Shown here: positions 53,172-61,648 of the stretch, piece by piece
Position numbering within the stretch: the stretch's first letter is position 1
How the letters are laid out: every line of letters starts with the position of its first letter
NCBI GenBank assembly: GCA_938086785.1
Contig: CALKCM010000007.1
Span: 22,120-86,119, forward strand
Source of the DNA: an uncultured Bacteroidia bacterium
Lineage (GTDB): Bacteria; Bacteroidota; Bacteroidia; NS11-12g; UBA955
DNA: 64,000 nt
Direction: 5' to 3'
The notes under the pieces: model-generated
The model's input: only the letters and a program-made list of their open reading frames with translations
Database searches by the model: none
What the model was told of the DNA's origin: nothing
Made by a program: the position numbers and the translations under genes

Positions 53172-53987
53172 ATGTTACCTTATACTATTCCCAAATTAAA
53201 ACATGTCGATGTAAACGGCAGATTCTTTCTCCTCGCTGGGCCTTGCGCTATTGAAAGTAAGGAAATGGCCATGGAAATTGCCGAAAGAATTAAAGGCATC
53301 AGTGATAAATATCACATCCCTTTTATTTTTAAAGGTTCCTACAGAAAAGCCAATCGAACCAGTCTGACTTCTTTTACGGGAATAGGCGATGAGAAAGCCC
53401 TAGATATTCTTGCACAAATTGGTGAGCGCTTTGATATTCCAACGGTTACAGATATCCATGAAAGCCATGAGGCTGAGATGGCAGCGAATTATGTGGATGT
53501 ATTACAGATTCCAGCCTTTCTCTTTAGGCAAACGAACTTATTAGTTGCCGCTGCGAATACCGGGAAAATAGTGAATATTAAAAAGGGTCAATTTGCCGCT
53601 GCAAACGCGATGCAACATGCCATGCAAAAATGCAAGGATAGTGGAAACAGCAAGATCATGCTCACAGAACGTGGAAATAGCTTTGGATACAGTGACTTAG
53701 TGGTAGACATGGCAAACATTCCTCAAATGCAGTCCTATGGAGCCCCAGTGGTCATGGACATTACGCATAGCTTGCAGCAACCTAATCAAAGCAGTGGAGT
53801 TACAGGGGGAAAGCCTCAACTTATTGAAACCATTGCAAAATCTGCCATTGCTGCGGGTGCAGATGGTTTATTTATTGAAACCCATCCCAACCCCTCTCAG
53901 GCAAAAAGCGATGGAGCAAACATGCTTCCCATCGATCAATTAGAGGCGCTACTTGAAAAGCTTATTCGCATTAAAGAAGCCTTGTAA
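53172..53987 (+). CDS. kdsA: 3-deoxy-8-phosphooctulonate synthase
   Basis: Condenses arabinose-5-phosphate and PEP to KDO-8-phosphate for the lipopolysaccharide core. The 271-aa protein has LLAGPCAIES, FKGSYRKANRTS, VTDIHE, the conserved VLQIPAFLFRQTNLL, NIKKGQF and MLTERGNSFGYSDLVVDM. DITHSLQQPN and FIETHPNPSQAKSDGANML follow. The Cys of the metal-dependent class is replaced by Asn in NIKKGQF-type contexts or lies at AGPC; metal dependence was not resolved. Its presence shows that the organism makes KDO-containing LPS. Confidence 0.96.
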   Translation: MLPYTIPKLKHVDVNGRFFLLAGPCAIESKEMAMEIAERIKGISDKYHIPFIFKGSYRKANRTSLTSFTGIGDEKALDILAQIGERFDIPTVTDIHESHEAEMAANYVDVLQIPAFLFRQTNLLVAAANTGKIVNIKKGQFAAANAMQHAMQKCKDSGNSKIMLTERGNSFGYSDLVVDMANIPQMQSYGAPVVMDITHSLQQPNQSSGVTGGKPQLIETIAKSAIAAGADGLFIETHPNPSQAKSDGANMLPIDQLEALLEKLIRIKEAL

Positions 53988-54033
53988 GATCGAAAAATTA
54001 CATTCGTGTATCTTTCACTAATTAAAGAACCCC

Positions 54034-54041
54034 TATTTTTG
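54034..54041 (+). promoter_or_regulatory. -7 box for the Omp28-like/xerD operon
   Basis: TATTTTTG, 5 nt before ATG 54047, with TTTC 17 nt further upstream. Confidence 0.7.
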
Positions 54042-54046
54042 TATAA

Positions 54047-54928
54047 ATGAATTTCATAAAATCACTATCTATTGGACTTTTTGCAATGACTGCTATCCTA
54101 TCCATTAGCTCTTGTACCGAGGAGCCTCCGGTTGGCTTGTTTGTGGAAACCTTAGACCCCCTTTTAGATACTTGCTACCTTGAAACGGCAGCAATACCTG
54201 AGCCTAAAAACACCTTAGTTTACGATATTACGGGTGTTCGTTGCAGCAATTGTCCTAAAGCGGCAGAACAAGCAAAAACTATTTTAGATGCCAATAATGG
54301 GCGGGTAAGCGTGATCGCTTTGTATGCAGATATCCCAGGATTGGGAGCATTAACTGAAGCATGGGATGGTTTCCCCGTTCTTAATTCGGTAGATGCACAA
54401 CAAATTATTGCCTCTTTAGGTAATCCAGGTTCGCTCCCTACCGGTTGTGTGGATCAAATAGAAGTGGATAATAACCGGATGGTTCCCTTTACAAAATGGT
54501 CCTCTGAGGTAAGTAAAAGGTTGACTTTGACTACCCCTGTAAATCTTGAAATAACGGCCACTTATGACGCGTCTTCAAAATCCATTCGTGTCAATACTAA
54601 AAGTTCATTTACGGAATCAAGAGATTCAGGTTCAATGGATATTTTTGTAGGGTTAACAGAAAATGATATCGCAAGTAAACAAAGCGAAAATAGAGTGAGC
54701 AGTGGTCATGTAGATGATTATAAACATGAACATGTGCTGCGAAGGCTACTAACGGGTTCCTCTGGCTCAGCAGTAGGCTGTAAAATGGTTCCTGGCACGG
54801 TGGTAGAAAAGCAATTTTCCATCATTAAAGACGATGCATGGAAAGTTCCTGCTCTGCACGCATTGGTTTGGGTTGTAAATAAAACCACAAAAGAGGTGAT
54901 TCACGTTAAAGAAGTTTCCGTAAAATAA
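54047..54928 (+). CDS. Omp28-related lipoprotein
   Basis: The 293-aa lipoprotein (ILSISSCTEE, Cys at about residue 23) has a thioredoxin-like N-terminal part. VYDITGVRCSNCPKAAEQAK carries a CxxC-type CSNC motif (about residues 68-71), and PGSLPTGCVDQ the cis-Pro loop. This matches the Omp28 family of Bacteroidota outer-membrane proteins. It may be a thiol-disulfide protein exposed to the periplasm or surface. The C-terminal half is beta-rich with KSENRVSSGHVDDYKHEHVLR-like conserved features. Its stop overlaps the xerD start by one base. Confidence 0.82.
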   Translation: MNFIKSLSIGLFAMTAILSISSCTEEPPVGLFVETLDPLLDTCYLETAAIPEPKNTLVYDITGVRCSNCPKAAEQAKTILDANNGRVSVIALYADIPGLGALTEAWDGFPVLNSVDAQQIIASLGNPGSLPTGCVDQIEVDNNRMVPFTKWSSEVSKRLTLTTPVNLEITATYDASSKSIRVNTKSSFTESRDSGSMDIFVGLTENDIASKQSENRVSSGHVDDYKHEHVLRRLLTGSSGSAVGCKMVPGTVVEKQFSIIKDDAWKVPALHALVWVVNKTTKEVIHVKEVSVK

Positions 54929-55830
54929 TGGAATGGGATGTTCTTAAGGAGGAATTCAAGCAATACCTCTGGTTGGAAAAAGCCCTTTCAGAAAATAGCA
55001 TTGAAGCTTACGGCAGAGATATAGATAAGCTAGCACTTTTCTCTGAGACCGAACTTAAAGGGAAAAAGCCCCTCAAAATATCCCAAAAAGAATTGCAAGA
55101 ATTTAGTGCATTCTTGGCGCAATTTGGATTTTCAGCAGGCAGCCAAGCCCGAATTTTAAGTGGAGTAAAGGCTTTTTACAAATTCATATTACTTAATGAT
55201 TACTTAGAAATAAGTCCAGCGGAGAATATGGAGCATCCCAAATTAGGACGGAAACTTCCCATTGTTTTAGATGAATCTGAAATTGATGCGATGATAAAAA
55301 CCATCGATCGCAGCAAACCTGCAGGAGAAAGGGATGTGGCTATCTTGGAGACCCTATACAGTTGCGGGCTTCGGGTGAGTGAATTGGTGAATCTGAGCCT
55401 GACAAATATTTTTTGGGATGATGAATTCATTCGAGTCATTGGAAAAGGAAATAAAGAGCGAATTGTTCCCATTGGGGCTACCGCTCTTAAACACATTAAA
55501 TTATATATAGACCATGTTCGGGTTCACCTCGAGATCAATAAAGACCATAGAAATATTGTTTTTCTAAACCAAAGAGGGTCTAGATTAAGTAGACAAAGCA
55601 TATTTTACTTGATTAAATCTACCGCTAAAAATGCAGGAGTAAATAAAACGGTAAGCCCTCATACATTAAGACACAGTTTCGCTACTGGCCTTGTAGAAAA
55701 CGGAGCCGACTTGCGGGCGGTTCAAGAAATGCTCGGGCATGAAAGCATCACAACTACTGAGATATACACTCATTTAGATCGCAAATTTTTAGCTGAAACT
55801 ATTCAGAAATTCCACCCTCGTAGCCTCTAA
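54928..55830 (+). CDS. xerD: Tyrosine recombinase XerD/XerC
   Basis: The 300-aa site-specific recombinase probably resolves chromosome dimers at dif. It has an N-terminal SAM-like core-binding domain (LEKALSENSIEAYGRDIDKL) and the catalytic domain with the RKHRHY set: Arg149 (SCGLRVSEL), Lys173, His245/Arg248 (PHTLRHSFAT), His271 (LGHESI) and Tyr280 (EIYTH). It is full length and intact, without nearby att sites or other phage genes, so it is a housekeeping recombinase. The start ATG overlaps the Omp28-like stop (TAATG). Confidence 0.94.
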   Translation: MEWDVLKEEFKQYLWLEKALSENSIEAYGRDIDKLALFSETELKGKKPLKISQKELQEFSAFLAQFGFSAGSQARILSGVKAFYKFILLNDYLEISPAENMEHPKLGRKLPIVLDESEIDAMIKTIDRSKPAGERDVAILETLYSCGLRVSELVNLSLTNIFWDDEFIRVIGKGNKERIVPIGATALKHIKLYIDHVRVHLEINKDHRNIVFLNQRGSRLSRQSIFYLIKSTAKNAGVNKTVSPHTLRHSFATGLVENGADLRAVQEMLGHESITTTEIYTHLDRKFLAETIQKFHPRSL

Positions 55831-55856
55831 GAATAAAGTTTTATTGTTCTATTGGC

Positions 55857-56858
55857 TTACCAGACATTCACTTCCATCTCCAGCATAATACCAAACGTAT
55901 CGAATACTTGTTTCTGTACTTCTTTGGCTGTTTCAATGAGTTCTGTACCTGTAGCACCTCCATAATTTACCAATACTAGCGCTTGCTTTGCATGCATACC
56001 GGTATTGCCATATTTTTTACCTTTTAAGCCTGCCTGCTCTATCAACCAACCCGCTGGTATCTTTATTCCGTCTGGAACTTTAAAGTGACGTACTTCTCCG
56101 TCATAAGAAGCTTGCACCTCTCTAAATTGCTGGCGCGAAACAACAGGATTCTTGAAAAATGAACCAGAGTTTCCTAATTCTTTTGGATCTGGAAGTTTGC
56201 TTTGCCTAATCTCAATAATTGCCCGGGAAACATCCGCAATACTTGGCTCTTTAACTCCAAAGTCTTTTAACTTGGCTTTAATATCGCCATATTTTGTATT
56301 GAGTTTTGGCTCCTTATTTAATTTTAGCTCTACCCTATAGATAAAAGCTTTTCCTTTCAGTTCGTTCTTAAATATGCTATCCCTGTAGCCAAACTGGCAA
56401 TCATCGCGGCCAATTTTATGTTCCTCTCCGGTTTCCAAATTTATATATGAAACAGCTAACAATACTTGTTCTAATTCACATCCGTAAGCTCCAATATTTT
56501 GGATGGGAGCAGCTCCAACAGACCCTGGTATCAGGCTTAAATTTTCTATTCCACCCCACCCTTTTTCAACGCATTTCATAACTGTTTCATGCCAATCATT
56601 TCCTGCTCCAACGGCCAAGTGAACCATCTTTTTGTTTTCCCTCAGAATGGTAAACTCTTTCACATTGTTTTTTAAGACCGTTCCTTCGTAATCCTTGGTA
56701 AATAAAATATTGCTACCTCCACCTAAAACAAAATAGGGTTTACTAATACCCTTTGTTATCTCTTCTTTAAGTCTTGCTATGGAATCTATCTCAATAAACG
56801 CTTTCGCATTTACATCTACCCCAAAGGTGTTAAATTCTTTTAATGATTTACTTGTCAT
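55857..56858 (-). CDS. murB: UDP-N-acetylenolpyruvoylglucosamine reductase
   Basis: FAD enzyme that makes UDP-MurNAc for peptidoglycan. The 333-aa type I (E. coli-like) protein begins with LKEFNTFGVDVNA and YFVLGGGSNILF (FAD loop). IPGSVGAAPIQNIGAYG, FGYRDSIFK and the catalytic Ser region LGNSGSFFKNP follow. The C-terminal EMEVNVW carries the proton-donating Glu. It is the last gene of a leftward operon; its start overlaps the GT4 gene by 11 nt. Confidence 0.96.
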   Translation of the reverse strand: MTSKSLKEFNTFGVDVNAKAFIEIDSIARLKEEITKGISKPYFVLGGGSNILFTKDYEGTVLKNNVKEFTILRENKKMVHLAVGAGNDWHETVMKCVEKGWGGIENLSLIPGSVGAAPIQNIGAYGCELEQVLLAVSYINLETGEEHKIGRDDCQFGYRDSIFKNELKGKAFIYRVELKLNKEPKLNTKYGDIKAKLKDFGVKEPSIADVSRAIIEIRQSKLPDPKELGNSGSFFKNPVVSRQQFREVQASYDGEVRHFKVPDGIKIPAGWLIEQAGLKGKKYGNTGMHAKQALVLVNYGGATGTELIETAKEVQKQVFDTFGIMLEMEVNVW

Positions 56859-57981
56859 TGAACATTAATTGCTGAATGGAAGCTACCAAGGAGCTCCAAC
56901 TAAACTGTTTTTTAAATTCTTTAATTTCAGCCTGCATGGCTTCTTTATTTGGATTATCAAAATACGTTTTTATCGACTGAGTTATCGATTTTGGTTCAGG
57001 TTCGCATACGTACCCTGTTTTTCCTTCTGGAACAAACTCTGCTAAGCCTCCCACATTGGTAACCACCATGGGTTTCTCAAAATGATAAGCCACTTGACTC
57101 ACTCCACTTTGTGTGGCTGTTCTATAGGGCTGCACTACCAAATCACAGGCTGAGAAGTAATCTGACACTTGGTTGTTGGGAATAAAGTCGGTGTGCAGGT
57201 GAATGTTCTTTAGATCTAATTCTTTGATGATGTTAAGATAGGACTCTTCTTCATCGTAAAACTCACCAGCCACGAGTAGATGTATTTTATCATCTATTGC
57301 ATTAAGTTCTTTCATGGCTTGCAGTAATAAATCGAGGCCCTTGTACTTGCGAATAAACCCAAAAAACAAACACAATTTTGCATCCATGGGTATACCTAAT
57401 TTAGATCGCATGCTATGCTTATGCTGCAATGGGCCAAAATTATCGTACAGGGGATGTACATGAAAATCTGAAATTCCTGCAAAATTAGTTCCTCTTAAAT
57501 CAGCAAGTACTTTACGGCTCATGGTAATAGCACCGTCTAAACTCGGAAGAAAATAAGCGTTAAATGGTTTATCTATAAATCGCTTTTCATGGGGGATAAT
57601 ATTGTCTGCAATACACATCACTTTGGTGTGATTGTTCTTTTTTGCTAGGCGAGCTATCGTTCCAAAAGCGGGAGCAAAAAAAGGCATCCAGTATCGGAAA
57701 ATAATAAGATCTGGTTTCTTTTTTCTGAGATAAGCACCTGTTTTTATCCAGCTGATGGGGTTCACCGAATGAATCATTCGTTTAATGTTTAATTCTGGCT
57801 TAGGATCGCTGCTATATTGAGATTTTCCTGGAAATAGGAACCCGGGATACTGAAGTGTGAAAGTTAAAAGTTCAATTGTATTTTCTTTTTCCAACTCTTT
57901 GGCAAAGCGTTCATTAAACGTACTTAAGCCTCCTCTGTAGGGAAAAGCGGGACCAATGAGAACGATGTTCTTATTTTTCAT
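56848..57981 (-). CDS. GT4 family glycosyltransferase
   Basis: The 377-aa GT-B fold transferase has VLIGPAFPYRGGLSTFNERFAKEL-like N-terminal sequence (NIVLIGPAFPYRGG). KLCLFFGFIRKYKGLDLLLQAM (start of the C-terminal domain) and VQPYRTATQSGVSQVAYHFEKP (donor E/S region) follow. It is in an operon with a polyprenyl-phosphate GT2 upstream (11-nt overlap) and murB downstream (11-nt overlap), pointing to cell-envelope glycan synthesis. The exact sugar is unknown. Confidence 0.9.
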   Translation of the reverse strand: MKNKNIVLIGPAFPYRGGLSTFNERFAKELEKENTIELLTFTLQYPGFLFPGKSQYSSDPKPELNIKRMIHSVNPISWIKTGAYLRKKKPDLIIFRYWMPFFAPAFGTIARLAKKNNHTKVMCIADNIIPHEKRFIDKPFNAYFLPSLDGAITMSRKVLADLRGTNFAGISDFHVHPLYDNFGPLQHKHSMRSKLGIPMDAKLCLFFGFIRKYKGLDLLLQAMKELNAIDDKIHLLVAGEFYDEEESYLNIIKELDLKNIHLHTDFIPNNQVSDYFSACDLVVQPYRTATQSGVSQVAYHFEKPMVVTNVGGLAEFVPEGKTGYVCEPEPKSITQSIKTYFDNPNKEAMQAEIKEFKKQFSWSSLVASIQQLMFNDK

Positions 57982-58933
57982 TTACTCCTACGGTTTTACT
58001 AATTCCGTATACGTTTCTATCTTGGCGTCCTCTACTAAAAAGTTCTCCTAAGAAACCTGCTAAGAACAATTGAACACCAATGATCATGGCTATTAAACCA
58101 ATAAAGAAAAATGTATTATCGGCCAATAATGGCGCAGGTGTTCTATTTATGATATGAACCAATTTTTGAACGCCTAACCAGGCGGCAATAGAAGACCCGA
58201 TGAGAAAAAACAAGGTACCTATTAAGCCAAAGAAGTGCATGGGTTTCTTCCCGAATTTACTCATGAAGAATATGCTTAGTAAATCGAGAAACCCGTTAAT
58301 AAAGCGGTTCCATCCAAATTTAGTGACTCCATATTTTCGACTTTGATGCTGAACTACTTTCTCCCCTATTTTGGAGTAACCCTCCCAGTTCGCAATAACA
58401 GGAATGTAGCGATGCATTTCTCCGTAAACTTCAATGTTTTTTACCACATCATTGGAGTAGGCCTTTAAACCACAATTAAAATCGTTGAGCTCTAAACCAC
58501 TAATTTTACGAGTGGCCCAGTTAAATATTTTCGTGGGTACAGTTTTGGTAATCGGATCGTAGCGCTTCTTTTTCCAACCGCTCACTAAATCATAGCCCTC
58601 CTCCTTAATCATTTTTACCAATTCTGGGATTTCATCAGGGCTGTCCTGCAAATCAGCATCCATGGTAATAACCACATCGCCCTGCGCTTGCTCAAAACCT
58701 ACGAATAATGCGGCACTTTTGCCATAATTACGGCGCATTCGAATGCCCTTAGCGCTTGGATTACCTTTGGATAAATCCTCAATAATCTTCCAACTATCGT
58801 CCTTGCTTCCATCATCTAAAAATAGAATTTCATATGAAAATGAATTCTCGTCCATCACACGCTTAATCCACGTATGCAATTCTGGCAATGACTCTGCTTC
58901 ATCAAGCAATGGTATAACTACGGATATATCCAT
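57971..58933 (-). CDS. GT2 polyprenyl-phosphate glycosyltransferase
   Basis: The 320-aa member of the DPM/ArnC-like GT2 group begins ISVVIPLLDEAESLPEL. The metal site VITMDADLQDSPDEIP (DxD) lies near residue 95 and GLKAYSNDV in the middle. Two C-terminal transmembrane hairpins follow (about residues 230-260 and 270-300). It loads a sugar on undecaprenyl phosphate, probably for glycan modification. The start is ATG 58933; the longer frame to 58954 includes the promoter. It is the first gene of the operon with GT4 and murB. Confidence 0.92.
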   Translation of the reverse strand: MDISVVIPLLDEAESLPELHTWIKRVMDENSFSYEILFLDDGSKDDSWKIIEDLSKGNPSAKGIRMRRNYGKSAALFVGFEQAQGDVVITMDADLQDSPDEIPELVKMIKEEGYDLVSGWKKKRYDPITKTVPTKIFNWATRKISGLELNDFNCGLKAYSNDVVKNIEVYGEMHRYIPVIANWEGYSKIGEKVVQHQSRKYGVTKFGWNRFINGFLDLLSIFFMSKFGKKPMHFFGLIGTLFFLIGSSIAAWLGVQKLVHIINRTPAPLLADNTFFFIGLIAMIIGVQLFLAGFLGELFSRGRQDRNVYGISKTVGVNEK

Positions 58934-58942
58934 AAATCTGTA

Positions 58943-58950
58943 CAAAAGTA
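58943..58950 (-). promoter_or_regulatory. -7 box for the GT2-GT4-murB operon
   Basis: TACTTTTG on the minus strand, 9 nt before ATG 58933. Confidence 0.75.
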
Positions 58951-59009
58951 ACACATATAAATTTGAGTTTTGGGATGCAGTCCTACCGAAGATATAGCGC
59001 CTTTTGCAA

Positions 59010-59675
59010 CTATTCTACCTTTAAAATGGTTCTTCGCTTATATTCTTCATCTTCGGCATAGGCAAATAGCATACTTCCACCGGCAATGGCATGCATGATA
59101 TCCTTATATACTTCCCTTCGGAGCACGGGACAGCCAAAACTTTGACCATTGTATCCCAAGGAGTCTATGTATTCATAACTGCAATACTGACAAGCGATGG
59201 TTTTAGCTAATTCGCTCCGATGAATCACAATTTCACGCTTTCGTGCATTATGATTAATACCCCATTCCAAACCATCTAATATTAAAACCGTATCGTGTGT
59301 TTTAGAAATATCGTATTCTGCCGTTTTAAAGCAACCCAAAGAACTTTTGTGAGAGTTTACACGATTGCTAAATTTCGTTGCTTTCTCAAGGCCCGAATTG
59401 GCTCCATGTGTCGTAATTTCACTAAAGAGTATCGTCTGATGTTTTAGATCAATTACAAAAAGGCGCTTTTTATCTGAAGTTTTTGAGAAATCGATAATTG
59501 AGATGGTATCCTTTACATGGAAGGTATCATAAAATCGTTCATGTGCTTGAAGAGCAAGATTTAAGGCAATTGGATTTAATTCAGAGCAATTTAACTTAGC
59601 AAATAAAGAATCCTTCTGGTTTGCCCTTAAAAAACTTAAAATACAAAAAAGGAAAAGGAATAGTAGTGTTCTCAT
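59010..59675 (-). CDS. L,D-transpeptidase catalytic domain family protein (YkuD_2)
   Basis: The 221-aa secreted protein has a signal peptide (MRTLLFLFLFCILSFLRA). From about residue 60 it has the pattern of the YkuD_2 family (PF13645): LFVIDLKHQTILFSEITTHGANSG, SSLGCFKTAEYDI, LDGLEWGINHNARKREIVIHRSE and the Cys loop GQSFGCPVL. The usual catalytic His-Gly is His-Arg here; His and Cys are both kept. A peptidoglycan cross-linking or trimming role is likely. The start is ATG 59675 (the frame extends to TTG 59693). Confidence 0.85.
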   Translation of the reverse strand: MRTLLFLFLFCILSFLRANQKDSLFAKLNCSELNPIALNLALQAHERFYDTFHVKDTISIIDFSKTSDKKRLFVIDLKHQTILFSEITTHGANSGLEKATKFSNRVNSHKSSLGCFKTAEYDISKTHDTVLILDGLEWGINHNARKREIVIHRSELAKTIACQYCSYEYIDSLGYNGQSFGCPVLRREVYKDIMHAIAGGSMLFAYAEDEEYKRRTILKVE

Positions 59676-59705
59676 TCCAGCTATCAATGCCAAAACAGTG
59701 CCGTA

Positions 59706-60170
59706 TTATGCTCCAGGAAACAATGCCCTACCTATATCCGCTCTAAACGGCCAAGGAATAGCCATGAAAATAATAATAAGGGCAATGGTAAACCAAATGG
59801 CTATTTTTTTATGCTTTAAAACATCCTCGGTTTGACGCTTAGCCATGGCAGAACCCATGGTTATTAGTACCACCGCTGTAATCATCATTACCGTATGTTC
59901 CACCGTAAAAAATCGCATCGATTTACTAGCCATAGTTGTTTTCATATCAGCTAAAGCTCCTTTAATTAAAGGACTAACAAAATATAAGATCAAACCAATA
60001 ACCAATTGTACATGCGTTAGAATAACCGTGTATTTTCTTAACTTATTATCCCTAGCAGAGTACCCTTTTTTGCCAAACATGCCTCTAAAAGCAGAAACAA
60101 CAGCTAAAACCAATACAATTAAAAGGAACCAACGTAGGAGTGAGTGAGTGTGCAATAATCCTTGATACAT
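59706..60170 (-). CDS. Four-helix membrane protein, conserved in Bacteroidota
   Basis: The 154-aa protein begins MYQGLLHTHSLLRWFLLI and has about four hydrophobic segments (residues 12-28, 47-67, 88-110, 126-147). Conserved His residues are placed near helix ends (HTHS, THVQL, VEHTVMM). I recall similar proteins in Flavobacteriia that are sometimes called cytochrome B, but no heme-binding motif can be confirmed. The -7 box at 60186-60193 excludes the longer frame to 60227. It is followed by the L,D-transpeptidase-like gene after 30 nt. Confidence 0.75.
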   Translation of the reverse strand: MYQGLLHTHSLLRWFLLIVLVLAVVSAFRGMFGKKGYSARDNKLRKYTVILTHVQLVIGLILYFVSPLIKGALADMKTTMASKSMRFFTVEHTVMMITAVVLITMGSAMAKRQTEDVLKHKKIAIWFTIALIIIFMAIPWPFRADIGRALFPGA

Positions 60171-60185
60171 AATTTTTAATTTTTT

Positions 60186-60193
60186 CAAAGATA
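60186..60193 (-). promoter_or_regulatory. -7 box for the four-helix membrane protein
   Basis: TATCTTTG on the minus strand, 15 nt before ATG 60170. A degenerate rightward box (CAAATTTG, 60298-60305) precedes the MFS gene. Confidence 0.7.
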
Positions 60194-60311
60194 AGAGGCT
60201 ATTTTTAATAGGCAATTTTATTCCCAAAGCTGGAGTACAATTCTTACCCTTTTAAATTAATCCTAAAAAAACAATTGCAAATACTTAGATAAAGCTGCAA
60301 ATTTGCTTTTA

Positions 60312-61580
60312 ATGAAGTCTAAAAAAACCAAACTTTGGTTACTTATCACCGTAGCATCTCTGGGCTATTTTGTAGATATCTATGACTTAATTCTTTACAA
60401 TGTCATAAAAAAGGAGAGTTTAGATGCCTTGGGTATACCAGAGACCAAAGAGACGCTATTATTTATGTTTCAAATGGGCGGAATGCTGCTGGGAGGATTA
60501 CTCTGGGGCATTTGGGGAGATAAGCGAGGACGTGTTTCCGTATTATTTGGCTCAATTATTCTGTACTCTATCGCTAATCTGGCCAATGCATTTGTGAGCG
60601 GCTTTGAGGGATACGCATTTTGGCGTTTCGTAGCTGGCCTAGGGCTGGCGGGAGAGTTGGGCGCAGCCATTACATTGGTCAGTGAAAACATGCATAAAGA
60701 TAAACGAGGCTATGGTACCATGATTATTGTAACCTTTGGTGCCTTGGGTGCAGTTGCTGCTTACTTTGTAGCTCGCATGGGTGGCCATTTTGCATGGTTT
60801 TTCGAGTCTCTATTCAATCAAAAACTAGCCAACTGGCAAATTTCATATATTATTGGAAGCCTCTTGGGGTTCCTGCTTCTAATCCTAAGAAGCGGAACCT
60901 TTGAAAGTGGAATGTACACGGAAGTGAAAAAGTCTACCGTTAAGAAGGGAGATTTCTTTCAACTCTTTAAAAATAAACCCACCTTTCTTAAGTACTTGGC
61001 ATGTATTTGCATTGGTATCCCCGTATGGTACGTGGTGGGCGTTTTAATTGCGCTATCCCATAAACTCATTTCTAATGCCAATGGTCAGCCTATGGATCCC
61101 GGATTTACCGGCGAATTGGTTATGTGGAGCTACATAGGTTTAAGTGTGGGTGATTTTGCCAGTGGCCTAATCAGTCAAATGATGAAAAGCCGTAAAAAAG
61201 TTATTTTCATATACTTGGTTATGGTAACCATTATGTCTGCCATATTCCTACTAAACAACCAAGCCAGTCCAACTTTCTTCAAAGTATTTGGATTTCTACT
61301 GGGAGCAGCCACAGGCTACTGGGCCTTATTTGTAACCAATGCCAGTGAGCAATTTGGAACCAATATTAGAAGTACAGTTACAGCAACCGTTCCAAATTTT
61401 GTGCGAGGATCTGTAGTCTTAATCTATTTTTTATTCAATAGCATTTCAGATTTAGAAATTGGAACAAATGGGGCAATAACTGCCGCAATGATTGTGGGTG
61501 TCTTGAGCCTCGCAGCTGCTTTTTGGGGCAATTACTATGTGGAGGAGAGCTTCAGCAAGGATCTCGATTACACGGAATAA
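60312..61580 (+). CDS. MFS transporter
   Basis: The 422-aa secondary transporter has about 12 transmembrane segments. The conserved loop 2-3 motif reads GGLLWGIWGDKRGRVSVLFGS (GxxxDRxGRR type), and the charged site FVDIYDLILYNV lies in helix 1. The second half keeps SVGDFASGLISQMMKSRKKVI (loop 8-9). The large central loop and Asp in helix 1 resemble the metabolite:H+ symporter/sugar porter groups; the substrate is unknown. ATG 60312 is preferred to TTG 60303, which lies within the degenerate -7 box. Confidence 0.9.
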   Translation: MKSKKTKLWLLITVASLGYFVDIYDLILYNVIKKESLDALGIPETKETLLFMFQMGGMLLGGLLWGIWGDKRGRVSVLFGSIILYSIANLANAFVSGFEGYAFWRFVAGLGLAGELGAAITLVSENMHKDKRGYGTMIIVTFGALGAVAAYFVARMGGHFAWFFESLFNQKLANWQISYIIGSLLGFLLLILRSGTFESGMYTEVKKSTVKKGDFFQLFKNKPTFLKYLACICIGIPVWYVVGVLIALSHKLISNANGQPMDPGFTGELVMWSYIGLSVGDFASGLISQMMKSRKKVIFIYLVMVTIMSAIFLLNNQASPTFFKVFGFLLGAATGYWALFVTNASEQFGTNIRSTVTATVPNFVRGSVVLIYFLFNSISDLEIGTNGAITAAMIVGVLSLAAAFWGNYYVEESFSKDLDYTE

Positions 61581-61648
61581 AACCCCACTGCAACGATTCT
61601 TTAACAGGTTTCTGTATAAATCTAAAATACTTAAGAATAAGAGGTTCC

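Noticed and set aside
54928..55830. Tyrosine recombinase as sign of an integrated element
   Set aside because: No att repeats, tRNA, phage or conjugation genes nearby; it is coupled to an Omp28-like gene and fits a housekeeping XerD.
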